Shown: piece by piece, positions 8,233 through 17,220 of the stretch | Layout of the letters: every line of letters begins with the position of its first letter | Numbering within the stretch: position 1 is the first letter of the stretch | DNA from: Trichococcus flocculiformis | GTDB lineage: Bacteria; Bacillota; Bacilli; Lactobacillales; Aerococcaceae | Length of the DNA stretch: 64,000 nt | Direction: 5' to 3' | Assembly (NCBI RefSeq): GCF_900113645.1 | Contig: NZ_FOQC01000003.1 | Coordinates: forward strand, 62,001-126,000 | The notes under the pieces: model-generated | What the model saw: only the letters and a program-made list of their open reading frames with translations | Told to the model about the DNA's origin: nothing | The model's database searches: none | Program-made: the position numbers and the translations under genes

Positions 8233-8670
8233 CGGATTTATTTTTTCAGTTATCTCACGAAGCAAACGTTTTGCTTTCCGCGGATCATTCCCGTAAGTGG
8301 AGACAGCCACCAGGTAGTCATCCTGACGCAAAGTAGCAAGGTTGATGAAGTCACTGTTGCTGCAATCGGTCGTGTCGTTCAGAAACTGATGGGGTCCGAC
8401 CTCCGATCTTGCGGCTTTGTTTGTAGCCGGATCGTCCGTGCAGATGAAGATGAATGTTGCCCCATCAAAATCGCCGGATTGGTAAGTCCGCCTGACCAGT
8501 AATGCCTGGCCGCCTTCTGCCCATTTCTGGATTTCCGGACTCACGGCAGGCGCGACGACGGTCGGCTGAGCCCCGCAACGGATCAGTTCTCGTAGTTTCC
8601 GCGTAGCGATTTTGCCGCCTCCGACCACAACTACTTTGCGTCTGCTGATGTCGACCATCATCGGATACAT
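8221..8670 (-). CDS. sirC: Precorrin-2 dehydrogenase (NAD-binding, short SirC/CysG-N type)
   Basis: The 149-residue product is the NAD-dependent domain that oxidises precorrin-2 to sirohydrochlorin. The dinucleotide-binding segment VVVVGGGKIATRK is at 13-25, and FIFICTDDPATNK near 92-104 is the typical TDD-x-x-x-N region. Family members are usually around 200 residues. Here the helical C-terminal dimerisation part is short, and the stop lies inside a terminator hairpin. It overlaps sirB by 13 bases. Ferrochelatase activity is supplied by sirB, so the chelatase function of the bifunctional Met8/CysG type is not needed. It belongs to the nre operon rather than the nirB operon. Confidence 0.9.
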   Translation of the reverse strand: MYPMMVDISRRKVVVVGGGKIATRKLRELIRCGAQPTVVAPAVSPEIQKWAEGGQALLVRRTYQSGDFDGATFIFICTDDPATNKAARSEVGPHQFLNDTTDCSNSDFINLATLRQDDYLVAVSTYGNDPRKAKRLLREITEKINPTQA

Positions 8671-9347
8671 CCGGCATCCTCCAATCGTTCCTTAAGCGCA
8701 GCATGGACGGCTTCTGCATCAAGCAACTGTTCCAGCAGCACATCTTGAGGACGATTATTTTCGAACCAGACACCTATTTTCTTGGCAAGATACCCATCTG
8801 TAAAAAACAGCCGTTGCACGATGTAGGGGTGTTCTCCAGATATTGCTTGATAATGCGGTTCCCCCAGATGATTCGTAGCGAAGACTTCTCGGCCTAGATC
8901 TGATCTCAAGGCAGCGGCAATCCTTTCCAGTTGTTCAGCAGGTTCAGTATAATGGGTTGTGCCATGCACAACCAGCATGACCGGCAATTTTGGATGGCGC
9001 TCGGTCACTTCCTGCAATCGACCTTTCAGCCACCCGTAGACAGCGCGCGTCGACCCGAGTGTCTCGCAGATTTCGAACGGAACGGATGCGCTGGCTTGCA
9101 TGCGCTGCGGGATATCTTCCCGTGCGTGCGTAGCCGGGAAAAGCAGTACCGGGACAACAACAATCTTTTCCACTGCCTGTTCTTCAAGCAACGTGACTGC
9201 GGATTCCAATGTCTGTTGCTGCCCTTCCAGCATGCCGATCGCTTGCAGCAGATCCAAGGTGTCACTGAACTCTTTGACGATATTCAAAAGTTTTTGTGGG
9301 ATGCTGGTCTTTCTGCCGTGCAAAACATACAAGATACCTATATTCAT
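8658..9347 (-). CDS. sirB: Sirohydrochlorin ferrochelatase, CbiX/SirB family
   Basis: The 229-residue enzyme inserts ferrous iron into sirohydrochlorin to give siroheme, the cofactor of NirB. It has the duplicated CbiX fold. LYVLHGR at 6-12 supplies His10, and FPATHAREDIP at 70-80 supplies His74, the two metal-binding histidines of the family. A second half with LVVHGTTHYTEP follows from about residue 125. A cobalt chelatase would look the same, but with no cobalamin genes nearby iron is the sensible metal. It starts 11 bases after nreC and overlaps sirC, so regulator and cofactor genes share one transcript. Confidence 0.9.
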   Translation of the reverse strand: MNIGILYVLHGRKTSIPQKLLNIVKEFSDTLDLLQAIGMLEGQQQTLESAVTLLEEQAVEKIVVVPVLLFPATHAREDIPQRMQASASVPFEICETLGSTRAVYGWLKGRLQEVTERHPKLPVMLVVHGTTHYTEPAEQLERIAAALRSDLGREVFATNHLGEPHYQAISGEHPYIVQRLFFTDGYLAKKIGVWFENNRPQDVLLEQLLDAEAVHAALKERLEDAGCIR

Positions 9348-9357
9348 GATATTCCTC

Positions 9358-9990
9358 CTAGAAATCGACCAAATGATTTTTCATGCTGTAGCGCAAAAGA
9401 TCGGCATAACTGTCGACCTCCAATTTTTTTCTGATATTTGCTTTATGCACTTCTACCGTTTTGACAGAAATGAACAGTTTTTCGGCAATGTCCCTGTTGT
9501 TGTAGCCCAAAGCAACAAGCGGCAGCACCTCTTTTTCCCGTTTCGAAAGACTGGCGTAGAGGCTATCGCCTTCAAAAGTATCCATCTCATCCAGTCTGTC
9601 GTTTGTATAGCCGCTGTAGTAGCGCTGATTGGCGTAGACTTGGCGGATACCGTCCAGCAAGATGTCATCGGTTGTGCTTTTGAGGATGAAACCATCCGCT
9701 CCCGCATTCAGCGCTTCCCTCACATAGCTTTCCTCGTCATGCATTGTCAAGACGATCACTTTAATCTCAGGATGCGTTTCTTTGATCCGCCGTGTCGTAT
9801 GCAAACCGTTTTCTCCCGGAGGCATACTGATGTCCATCAATACAAGATCCGCCTGCGTATTTTCCAGCTTCATGAAAACTTCATTGCCATCAGCGGCATC
9901 TCCGACGACCTCCATGTCCGGTTGCGCATTCAACATGAAGGTCAGCGCGTTGCGCACCAGTGCATGATCGTCTGCTATTATGATTTTCAT
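9358..9990 (-). CDS. nreC: Response regulator NreC, NarL/FixJ family
   Basis: This 210-residue DNA-binding regulator has a receiver domain (residues 1-120) with acidic residues DD at 7-8, the phospho-acceptor Asp53 in LMDISMPP and the conserved Lys near 104. A LuxR-type helix-turn-helix follows at about 145-205 (LSKREKEVLPLVA, then VKTVEVHKANIRKKL). Its start overlaps the end of nreB by 4 bases. By analogy with the staphylococcal NreABC system it should be phosphorylated by NreB without oxygen and activate nitrite reduction genes. A matching inverted repeat is present before nirB. Confidence 0.93.
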   Translation of the reverse strand: MKIIIADDHALVRNALTFMLNAQPDMEVVGDAADGNEVFMKLENTQADLVLMDISMPPGENGLHTTRRIKETHPEIKVIVLTMHDEESYVREALNAGADGFILKSTTDDILLDGIRQVYANQRYYSGYTNDRLDEMDTFEGDSLYASLSKREKEVLPLVALGYNNRDIAEKLFISVKTVEVHKANIRKKLEVDSYADLLRYSMKNHLVDF

Positions 9991-10979
9991 GACATTCCCT
10001 CCTTGTAAGGCACGTTCATTGTAATGCGTGTCCCTTTTCCTATACCTGTTTCGACTTCGATTGTCCCGCCTACAGATTGGGCGCGTTCCCGCAAGTTCAG
10101 CAATCCGAACCCCAGGTGATAAGGATCGTAGATGAACCCTTTGCCTGCATCCGCAATCGTGACGCGCAGTTCCTTTTGGCCAAAATCAAGGGCGATGGTC
10201 GCTTCATTCTCTCCAGAATATTTCAAAGCATTCGAGATCGCCTCCTGGATGCTGCGGTAGATGACGACATTTCCTCGACTGGTGAGCCTCTTCCGCTCTC
10301 CGTCAACGATAACATGGATGATGAATCCTGTCATTTCCATTGTCTGTTCAACAAACTGATTTATCGCCGGAATAAGCCCGACATCATCGAGAATGCTTGG
10401 CCTCAGTTCGGTAGCCAAACTTTTGATTTCCAATAGTACGTCCGCAAAGTGCTGATCAATCGCCTGGAGCTTCTGCTGATGCTCTTCAAACGGTGTCCAC
10501 TTCAGCCCTCTCGTTTCAAGCATCAAGCTGTAGATGCTTTGGGCAATCCCATCATGGAGTTCGCGCGCAATCCTTTTTTGTTCACTCTCGCGTGCCTCGT
10601 TTAAGTATGTCAGCATGCTTTTCCCCTCTGATTCGAAGGGCTTATCGATGTAGCGAATCTCCAATTTCCAGATATGTTCCGTTTTCACTAGTTTCCCGAA
10701 AAATTCATAGGACACTCCGTCACGGCCCATAAAAGTGATCGGAAATCCGTCGGAAGCAGCCCATTTGTTCTCGAGCGGACAGTTTTTGCAGGCTTTTTTA
10801 TCCGTTTGGAAAGCGCAGCAAGTGCCTTTGGCAACCTCTACGGCATATTCCATTGAAATGACATAATCTTTCTCGAACTTTTCTGCCTGCGCATTCCTGT
10901 CGATTATTGTATAGTCGGCATCCATGATCCAAGTCGGTGGGGGCAAAGTTTTGGAAATGCGCTCAGTTGAGTCACTCAT
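9987..10979 (-). CDS. nreB: Oxygen-sensing histidine kinase NreB
   Basis: This is a 330-residue soluble kinase with no membrane segment. The N-terminal PAS-like region contains four cysteines, at about residues 54, 55, 64 and 67 from the chosen start (CC-x8-C-x2-C). They match the [4Fe-4S] oxygen sensor of staphylococcal NreB, although the spacing of the first pair differs. The HisKA_3 phospho-acceptor is in ARELHDGIAQS, followed by an N-box (IQEAISNALKYS) and G-box (ADAGKGF, GLLNLRERA). The ATG at 10979 is preferred because GGAGGGG precedes it; an upstream in-frame ATG at 11039 lies deep inside nreA. It overlaps nreA by 8 bases. Confidence 0.92.
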   Translation of the reverse strand: MSDSTERISKTLPPPTWIMDADYTIIDRNAQAEKFEKDYVISMEYAVEVAKGTCCAFQTDKKACKNCPLENKWAASDGFPITFMGRDGVSYEFFGKLVKTEHIWKLEIRYIDKPFESEGKSMLTYLNEARESEQKRIARELHDGIAQSIYSLMLETRGLKWTPFEEHQQKLQAIDQHFADVLLEIKSLATELRPSILDDVGLIPAINQFVEQTMEMTGFIIHVIVDGERKRLTSRGNVVIYRSIQEAISNALKYSGENEATIALDFGQKELRVTIADAGKGFIYDPYHLGFGLLNLRERAQSVGGTIEVETGIGKGTRITMNVPYKEGMS

Positions 10980-11418
10980 CTTTGTGCCCCTCCTCTTCCA
11001 ATAGAGTCTCCAAACCCGGCAAAGCTGCATAGACAGCAATCATATCGGCCACATTCAAAGCGAGTGGGTTGCGGTATCCCAGCAGCAAAACAGCTCGTGT
11101 GATACCGTCTTGCACTATCGGAATGCCGATTGTCATATCGAGCTGCTCGAGCCTTGCAATTGGATACTTCAAAAGATTCTGGCTGTCTGATTGGATTTCA
11201 GTGGCACGTTGTTCCCGGCCGGTGCGCCAAACTTCGCCGGCGATGCCTTTACCGATCCGCAAGCGGATCGTTTTGTAGTGATCGCTTGTATTTCCGGCAA
11301 CATGCGTCCAACGCAGTTCAGTTTGTTGGCAGGCCAGGGCAACATCCTGAGCCAAGCCTAAAAAATCTGCCTGCCATTCTTTTCTTTTCTCCTGCAACCA
11401 CAAATCTATTTGTGACAT
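10972..11418 (-). CDS. nreA: Nitrate-responsive GAF-domain protein NreA
   Basis: The 148-residue cytosolic protein is a single GAF domain. The core segment LRIGKGIAGEVWRTGRE near 52-68 matches the NreA family. In staphylococci NreA binds nitrate, and its nitrate-free form inhibits NreB. Order and overlap with nreB and nreC agree with that system. No nitrate reductase gene is in the window, so whether the ligand is nitrate or nitrite here is open. The start follows a GGAG site. The promoter must lie in the 119 bases shared with the divergent permease, but no clear minus-strand promoter is visible. Confidence 0.85.
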   Translation of the reverse strand: MSQIDLWLQEKRKEWQADFLGLAQDVALACQQTELRWTHVAGNTSDHYKTIRLRIGKGIAGEVWRTGREQRATEIQSDSQNLLKYPIARLEQLDMTIGIPIVQDGITRAVLLLGYRNPLALNVADMIAVYAALPGLETLLEEEGHKDE

Positions 11419-11466
11419 TATTCACTACTCCAATTCCCTATATTTTTCGAAATCTGTGGATTTTTG

Positions 11467-11495
11467 TTGCCCTTTATCCAAAAAGTTACTATGAT
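11467..11495 (+). promoter_or_regulatory. Promoter of the YjeM-like permease
   Basis: TTGCCC and TATGAT are separated by exactly 17 bases, 43 bases before the start codon. This is a good sigma-A promoter in the nreA/permease divergent region. Confidence 0.65.
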
Positions 11496-11537
11496 GATAC
11501 CAATTGTTGGAAGCAAATTATTAATAAGGAGTTTATT

Positions 11538-13046
11538 ATGAAACCAACCAAAAGTCTATCATTTTTCAATCTGATACTGATCATCGTCATGACCGTATAT
11601 TCTTTTTCAAGTATGTCGTCCTCATTTTTCATGATGGGTCTGAAATCATTCCCTTGGTTTTTGATCAGCGCTTTTTTTTATTTTATACCCTATGCCCTTA
11701 TTGTATCAGAATATACACGCAGCTACTCGAATCGCACAGGCGGCATCTATGATTGGCTGAAGGATGCTTTTTCACCGCGTATCGCGTTCATTACCGCCTT
11801 CCTGTGGTACTGCAGCTACTTCACGTGGATCATCAGCCTCTTCATGAAATTGTTGATTCCTTTCACGATCATGCTTTTTGGACAGGACTTGACTTCCGCT
11901 GAGCAATGGTTCGGCATCGACACGGCCTACTGGATTATGGTTCTCTCACTTGTAGCTGTATTTTGCATGACTTGGGTGATCAACCGCGGTCACCAGGCCG
12001 TCTTTTCATTTTTGAAGACGAGCAGCTATGCAATGGTCGGTCTGCTGCTCATTTCTGGAATCGGCAATCTGATGTTGATGGTGAACACTCCGCAACTCAT
12101 CGCTCAAAATATGCAGCAGAGCCTTGCCGCCCCGAGTTTCTTCAAAGGGACCAATGATTCATTCCTTTCGCAGTTGCCCTTCTTTATTTTTGCCATCACC
12201 GCATTCGGCGGATTGGACACGATCGCCAGTCTTGTAGACAAATCCGGCCAACAGCAAAAGAAATTTCCGAAAGCATTGATTTTCAGCGCTGTGATCATCG
12301 TCGTCCTTTATTTCGGCGGCATTATGCTATGGAGCGGTGCGAATAACCTGAATGTATTGCGGGAAACCGATCAGTTCCATCTCGGCAATCTGATGTACGG
12401 TTTGATGGGCAGTCTTGCCAATAACCTCAGCATTGCCTTCGGTCTGTCGGCATCCGCTCAGGCATTCCTATATCAAGCATTCATACGCTATACTGCCTTC
12501 ACCTTGTTTGTAGCCTATATCGGATTGTTGTCGTCCATCACCTATACACCATTAAAAAGTTTGATCCAGGGCACGCCAAAGGAAATTTGGCCGCAATTTC
12601 TGACTAAAATCAACCACAAACAGATGCCACAAACAGCACTTTGGATCCAAGCTTCGGTTGTTTCTTTGTGCATCATCGGCTTATCTTTAAATAGTACCAT
12701 TTTAGGTACATTATTCAACCAACTGACCTATATGACGAATGTAGCCCGTGCCATTCCGTATTTCGTCGTAGCCGCAAGTTATCCGTTCTATCGTATCAAG
12801 AACCCTGGATTGCTGAAGCACTCACTGATTGCTGCGCACTGGCAAGGTTACCTTTGCTCGCTGAGTGTCTGCACAGCTACTTTGATTGCCATCACCTTCC
12901 AGGTCTACCAGCCATTCCACACCGGTGAATATGTCCAGGCGTTGTTGCTGATCGTTGGACCGATTCTGTTCGGATTGCTTGGCAGCAGCATTTACCAACG
13001 GTTCGAGAAGAAACGAACACAACTATTCCTTGAAGATAATCTGTAG
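11538..13046 (+). CDS. Amino acid permease, APC superfamily, YjeM-like
   Basis: This 502-residue polytopic membrane protein has about 12 hydrophobic segments. It resembles E. coli YjeM and glutamate/GABA-type antiporters: a motif FPWFLISAFFYFIPYAL in helix 2, then RTGGIYDWLKDAFSPR, then FAITAFGGLDTIASLVD, and a TPLKSLIQGTPKEIWP loop. The substrate is unknown; amino acids or related amines are likely. The ATG at 11538 follows AAGGAG, and the open frame upstream of it is fortuitous. It is the only plus-strand gene in this region, is divergent from nreA, and is followed by a terminator, so it is a single-gene unit. Confidence 0.87.
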   Translation: MKPTKSLSFFNLILIIVMTVYSFSSMSSSFFMMGLKSFPWFLISAFFYFIPYALIVSEYTRSYSNRTGGIYDWLKDAFSPRIAFITAFLWYCSYFTWIISLFMKLLIPFTIMLFGQDLTSAEQWFGIDTAYWIMVLSLVAVFCMTWVINRGHQAVFSFLKTSSYAMVGLLLISGIGNLMLMVNTPQLIAQNMQQSLAAPSFFKGTNDSFLSQLPFFIFAITAFGGLDTIASLVDKSGQQQKKFPKALIFSAVIIVVLYFGGIMLWSGANNLNVLRETDQFHLGNLMYGLMGSLANNLSIAFGLSASAQAFLYQAFIRYTAFTLFVAYIGLLSSITYTPLKSLIQGTPKEIWPQFLTKINHKQMPQTALWIQASVVSLCIIGLSLNSTILGTLFNQLTYMTNVARAIPYFVVAASYPFYRIKNPGLLKHSLIAAHWQGYLCSLSVCTATLIAITFQVYQPFHTGEYVQALLLIVGPILFGLLGSSIYQRFEKKRTQLFLEDNL

Positions 13047-13064
13047 AGCATACGTTATGAATGC

Positions 13065-13108
13065 AAAAAGGAGCCGTTCAGGTGATTTGGCCTGATTGGT
13101 TCCTTTTT
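13065..13108 (+). terminator. Terminator after the permease
   Basis: AAAAAGGAGCC pairs with GGTTCCTTTTT, with an inner CAGG/CCTG helix. T-runs on both strands mean it can also serve the converging minus-strand gene at 13171. Confidence 0.8.
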
Positions 13109-13170
13109 GGCGTCCGGAAGCCGGTTTCCCCGCTGGCGTTCCTTGTGGATACCGCAAGCCCCAATACACC

Positions 13171-13740
13171 CTACTTCAGGCCACGCCTCAGTGCATAGAA
13201 ATATTGCACAATCGGATGCTTCATTCTCACTGATTGTTCCATGTCCATGATTCGTTTCTTGCCGACGCGCCTATCCACTAAGGCCAAGCAATTAAGCAGA
13301 ATGTCTTTGCTTGCGAGACTGTCTTCGATGGGTTGGCTCAAAAATACATCAGCGGTTTTGTTGAAATCGGTTTTGCTTAAGGTCACTTGGGCGGCCATCG
13401 TTCCCTTCGCATAGGCCAACAGTTTGCGGTCGCTCGCGATCACTGCCAACCGTTCTTCAGGTACTTTTCCGCCGGTTTCTTTCCTGATTTGTTCAATTTC
13501 GGCTTCGCTGAGCGGAATCATGACTGCAGGATCATTCTTGATGTCCTGTTCCGACAGGTACCACCTTATTCCTGTCGTTCCGTCCTTCATGTTGAAGATT
13601 TTTTTATTGTCTACGGCTATGCGACACTGGCCGTTTTTTTCGGGTGAATAGCGGTAGCTGGTGGATAGGTACTCCACTCTGCCCACTAACACAGGCGCGA
13701 GGAAGTTCTCCAACTGCGGCTTCATTTTACTCCAAATCAT
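13171..13740 (-). CDS. SF0329-family protein of unknown function
   Basis: The 189-residue soluble protein begins with WSKMKPQLENFLAP, followed by GRVEYLSTSYRYSPEKNGQC. This is the hallmark of the SF0329 family, which is found in scattered bacteria and has no known function. There is no signal peptide, membrane segment or known catalytic motif. It is rich in charged residues and ends in a basic tail. The ATG at 13740 is chosen because GGAGG lies 6 bases upstream; an ATG 12 bases earlier overlaps that site. A plausible promoter (13789-13818) and a downstream bidirectional terminator make it monocistronic. Confidence 0.8.
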   Translation of the reverse strand: MIWSKMKPQLENFLAPVLVGRVEYLSTSYRYSPEKNGQCRIAVDNKKIFNMKDGTTGIRWYLSEQDIKNDPAVMIPLSEAEIEQIRKETGGKVPEERLAVIASDRKLLAYAKGTMAAQVTLSKTDFNKTADVFLSQPIEDSLASKDILLNCLALVDRRVGKKRIMDMEQSVRMKHPIVQYFYALRRGLK

Positions 13741-13788
13741 AATATCCTCCATCAGCAGCTTCAGTGCTGTCCATTTAGTCTACTTTAC

Positions 13789-13818
13789 ATTATGTCCAAA
13801 AATGTCATGGTCGGTCAA
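13789..13818 (-). promoter_or_regulatory. Promoter of the SF0329-family gene
   Basis: On the minus strand TTGACC and CATAAT are separated by 18 bases, about 50 bases before the start codon. The rest of the 13741-14037 gap holds the rbfA terminator and no convincing gene. Confidence 0.5.
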
Positions 13819-13973
13819 TCTTTTTTTACAAGCGAACAGGGCTGAATGCTCACAGCACTAAAATCAACCTCTAAACGATTATAACTAGCTGGCAGACTCT
13901 GAGTCATTCTATTTACACAAGTGACCTCTGGGTAGCTAAATATGGGATTTATGCCATGTTCTTGACCACAAAG

Positions 13974-14022
13974 CAAAAAGGCAGCCACAACGATCGCACG
14001 GATCATTGTGGCTGCCTTTTTT
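13974..14022. terminator. Bidirectional terminator at the end of the nusA-rbfA operon
   Basis: A long hairpin (GGCAGCCACAA / TTGTGGCTGCC plus GATC/GATC) is flanked by A5 on the left and T6 on the right. It lies 16 bases after the rbfA stop. Confidence 0.9.
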
Positions 14023-14037
14023 GCACAAATATGAAAT

Positions 14038-14394
14038 CTATTTTTTTTCGTCCTCGTGCATCTTGCGGATCAATTCATCAATCTTGCTTCCGTAAGCCAC
14101 TGATTCATCTCGTTTAAAGATCAATTCCGGTGTCTTGTAGAGGGTCAGACGCGTTCCAAGTTCCTTGCGGATGAGGCCAGTCGCCTTATCCAAACCTTGT
14201 TGCGTTTTTTCGCGATCGCTGGCAAGTTCCGACAAAGTGCTGTAATAGATGGTTGCTTGCTGCAAGTCTCCGGTGATTTCCACATCGGTGATGTTCACAT
14301 TTGCAACACGTGGATCTTTTACACGCTTAGCCAGGATATCATTGACTTCCCGTTGTATTTCTTGTTTGATTCTTCCTGCTCTGAAATTAGCCAT
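14038..14394 (-). CDS. rbfA: Ribosome-binding factor A
   Basis: This small KH-fold protein of 118 residues helps mature the 30S subunit by acting on the 5' end of 16S rRNA. Features are the N-terminal [17 protein letters not shown] helix and [18 protein letters not shown]-type strands around 38-55. Length is normal. It is the last gene of the rimP-nusA-ylxR-ylxQ-infB-rbfA operon, 42 bases after infB, with GAGAGGTG before the ATG. A strong terminator follows. Confidence 0.96.
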   Translation of the reverse strand: MANFRAGRIKQEIQREVNDILAKRVKDPRVANVNITDVEITGDLQQATIYYSTLSELASDREKTQQGLDKATGLIRKELGTRLTLYKTPELIFKRDESVAYGSKIDELIRKMHEDEKK

Positions 14395-14436
14395 TTCGGT
14401 TCACCTCTCACTAGTTAGTTCGATTGCTGTAGAGCA

Positions 14437-16890
14437 TTATTTCTTGATTTCAACCATATGGTACGCTTCGATGACATCATCGATGCGGATATCGTTGTAA
14501 TCTTCGATCATCACACCACATTCGAAGCCTTTTTTAACTTCTTTGGCATCATCCTTGAATCGCTTCAAGCTGGCAAGTTTGCCGTCAAAAATGACGATGT
14601 TGTCACGGATGATACGGATGCTGCTGTTTCTGCCGATGTAGCCATCGGTTACGAAAGCTCCACCGATTGTGCCGACTTTAGAAACTTTATAGGTCTCACG
14701 GATAAGTGCTTGACCGGTTACTTGCTCTTCGAATTCAGGATCCAGCATCCCTTTCATCGCTGTTTCGATTTCATCGATGGCATTGTAGATGATACGGTGC
14801 AGACGGATATCCACATTTTCGCTTTCTGCTTGGATCTTCGCTTGAGGAGTCGGACGAACGTTAAATCCGATCATGATTGCGTTACTGGCTGCTGCCAAAG
14901 TAACATCACTTTCGTTGATCGCTCCAGCTGCGGAGTGAACGATTTTGACGCGGACACCCTCAACCTCGATTTTTTGCAAGCTTGCTGCCAAGGCTTCAAC
15001 TGAACCCTGTACGTCAGCTTTGATGATGACATTGACTTCCTTCAGTTCTCCGTCTTTCAAGCTGGAGAACAAGTTATCCAAGGTCACGCGGTTTTGTGTT
15101 GAACGTTGTTCCATAAGGGCACGTTTCGCACGTTCTTCACCTGCTTGACGCGCAGTCTTCTCGTCTTCAAAGACGACAAAGTGATCACCGGCTTGCGGTG
15201 CTGCGTTTAAACCTGTAATTTCGACAGGCATTGCAGGTCCAGCCGTTTTTACACGTCTGCCTTGATCGTTGGTCATTACGCGGACACGACCATGCGTATT
15301 ACCGACTACGATCGGATCGCCGATCTTCAAAGTACCTGACTGCACCAAGACGGTAGCAATCGGGCCTTTGGATTTATCCAAACGGGCTTCGATGACGGAA
15401 CCGATCGCTAAACGATTCGGATTAGCTTTCAATTCCTGGACTTCAGCGACCAACAGAATCATTTCCAACAATTCATCGATACCTTGTCCGAACTTGGCCG
15501 AGATGTTGACGAAAATCGTTTCTCCGCCCCAAGCTTCAGGAACCAGACCTTGATCAGATAACTCCTGCATCACGCGATCTGGGTTTGCTGTCGGTTTATC
15601 GATTTTATTGACTGCAACAATGATAGGAACATCTGCCGCTTTTGCATGGTTGATTGCTTCGATAGTTTGCGGCATCACACCGTCGTCAGCTGCGACAACG
15701 ATGATCGTGATGTCTGTGACATCCGCTCCGCGGGCACGCATTGTCGTAAAGGCAGCATGTCCAGGTGTATCCAAGAAAGTAATCGGTTTTCCGTCGATTT
15801 TGACCTGGTAAGCGCCGATATGCTGCGTGATTCCGCCTGCTTCGGTTTGAATTACGTTCGTGTTGCGCAGTGAGTCCAAAAGCGTCGTTTTACCGTGATC
15901 GACGTGACCCATGATTGTGACAACAGGTGGTCTTGAAACTAATTCTTCCGGATTCTCTTCCATTTCGAAATAGCTGTTCAAATCGGAAATATCCTGCACG
16001 ATTTTTTCTTCAGCTTCGATGCCATAATCGGCAGCCAACAATTCCAAAGCGTCTTTTCCTAGTGCTTGGTTTTGTGTAACCATGATGCCCATCAGGAATA
16101 ACTTTTTGATGATTTCAGCTGGTTCACGGTGCAACTTTTTGGCAACTTCCATTACATTCATGCCATCTGTATAGACGAAAGTTTCCGGTAACTCGCGGAA
16201 TTTGCGTGGAGGTACTGCCGGTCCTTGCTTCGTTGTGCCTTTTTTGAACTTCGAGCGTTTGTTTTTGTTGTAGGGATTGTTGCCTCTCCCTTGATTTCCT
16301 TGGCTGCGCGGATTGGAACCGCCGGAATTTTGACCGTATGATGGACGGTTTGATTTGGCTGGCGCATTGGTAGTGGTATTCGTGTTTGCAGTTTTCTGCA
16401 CTGGTTTGTCATTTGATTTGTTTGGCGAAACAGAGTCAACTCGATTCATTTTAGTATTTGGACGATTTTGTCCAGCTTGGCTTGTGGCTTGCGCCGGCCG
16501 TTTTGCATTTTTGTCTGTAGTAGTTTTTGCTTGTCCTTTATTTTCGGAACCGTTGTTTTGATTCGAAGAAGGATTCGATGGTTTATTTTTCATGTCTGTG
16601 TTTTTCCTCAGTTCACTCTTATCAGTAGTTTTATGTATTTTTGTTGCAGGCGCCTTTTTGTTTTCTGCTGGTTGCTTTTTCTGTGTCGCATTGGATTGCT
16701 GTGCACTCGGCTTGGCAACCTGATTTCCAGCAGTGGAAGAGATGGATTGGTTCAACTTTTTGATGTCTCCGTCTTCCATGGTTGACATATGGCTATGATA
16801 ATCGATCCCCAATTGTTTTGCTTTATCCAACACCGTTTTGCTTGATACCTTGTGTTCTTTTGCATATTCGTAGACACGTTTTTTTTCCAT
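14437..16890 (-). CDS. infB: Translation initiation factor IF-2
   Basis: This 817-residue GTPase places initiator tRNA on the 30S subunit. Residues 1-55 form the IF2_N domain. Residues about 60-215 are a low-complexity Asn/Gln/Lys/Ser/Thr-rich linker, which is typical in place but unusually Asn-rich. The GTPase core begins with GHVDHGKTT near 328. The switch II motif DTPGH and NKID for guanine recognition follow, then domains II-IV ending with the initiator-tRNA-binding part. The position between ylxQ and rbfA is the standard Bacilli order. Confidence 0.98.
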   Translation of the reverse strand: MEKKRVYEYAKEHKVSSKTVLDKAKQLGIDYHSHMSTMEDGDIKKLNQSISSTAGNQVAKPSAQQSNATQKKQPAENKKAPATKIHKTTDKSELRKNTDMKNKPSNPSSNQNNGSENKGQAKTTTDKNAKRPAQATSQAGQNRPNTKMNRVDSVSPNKSNDKPVQKTANTNTTTNAPAKSNRPSYGQNSGGSNPRSQGNQGRGNNPYNKNKRSKFKKGTTKQGPAVPPRKFRELPETFVYTDGMNVMEVAKKLHREPAEIIKKLFLMGIMVTQNQALGKDALELLAADYGIEAEEKIVQDISDLNSYFEMEENPEELVSRPPVVTIMGHVDHGKTTLLDSLRNTNVIQTEAGGITQHIGAYQVKIDGKPITFLDTPGHAAFTTMRARGADVTDITIIVVAADDGVMPQTIEAINHAKAADVPIIVAVNKIDKPTANPDRVMQELSDQGLVPEAWGGETIFVNISAKFGQGIDELLEMILLVAEVQELKANPNRLAIGSVIEARLDKSKGPIATVLVQSGTLKIGDPIVVGNTHGRVRVMTNDQGRRVKTAGPAMPVEITGLNAAPQAGDHFVVFEDEKTARQAGEERAKRALMEQRSTQNRVTLDNLFSSLKDGELKEVNVIIKADVQGSVEALAASLQKIEVEGVRVKIVHSAAGAINESDVTLAAASNAIMIGFNVRPTPQAKIQAESENVDIRLHRIIYNAIDEIETAMKGMLDPEFEEQVTGQALIRETYKVSKVGTIGGAFVTDGYIGRNSSIRIIRDNIVIFDGKLASLKRFKDDAKEVKKGFECGVMIEDYNDIRIDDVIEAYHMVEIKK

Positions 16891-16911
16891 GTCATCACCT
16901 TCCTTATCTCA

Positions 16912-17220
16912 TTACTTTGTTCCTTTCAGCCGCATGAAACTTTTGGCGAATCCTCTATCAGTCAAGGCGCAAATGGAACGGGACTTGCCTATTGCTTGAC
17001 TGATTTGTTCCGAAGTGAAATGCACCAGGAACGGGACTTCATAGTAGCGGCATTTGTTTTCTAATTTTTCTTTGGTGTTAGTGCTGCAGTCTGTCGCACA
17101 AAGCACAAAGACTGCTTCATTTTTTTGGATGGACTTGATGGTCATTTCTTCACCTGTGATCAACTTGCCGGCGCGCAATGACAAACCCAGCAAATTCAAC
17201 ATCTTGTCTTCAGGTGTCAT
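16912..17220 (-). CDS. ylxQ: YlxQ, L7Ae-family RNA-binding protein
   Basis: The 102-residue protein has the L7Ae/L30e fold (LNLLGLSLRAGKLITGEE at the start, then a VLCATDCSTNT strand). Members bind kink-turn RNAs; the exact role of YlxQ is not settled. It overlaps ylxR by 4 bases and precedes infB by 21 bases, so it is cotranscribed and coupled. It should not be confused with a ribosomal protein of the 50S subunit. Confidence 0.92.
   Translation of the reverse strand: MTPEDKMLNLLGLSLRAGKLITGEEMTIKSIQKNEAVFVLCATDCSTNTKEKLENKCRYYEVPFLVHFTSEQISQAIGKSRSICALTDRGFAKSFMRLKGTK

Noticed and set aside
8044-8502. 152-codon plus-strand frame across the nirB leader repeats
   Set aside because: It is antisense to sirC over most of its length and reads through the palindromic repeats and a terminator.
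9100-10008. 302-codon plus-strand frame
   Set aside because: It lies wholly antisense to sirB and nreC, and its start has no ribosome binding site.
11130-11537. N-terminal extension of the permease
   Set aside because: The frame is open, but it is antisense to nreA, contains the permease promoter, and the ATG at 11538 has a strong binding site.
13815-14006. 63-codon minus-strand frame between rbfA and the SF0329 gene
   Set aside because: It begins in the rbfA terminator hairpin and has no ribosome binding site or recognisable protein.
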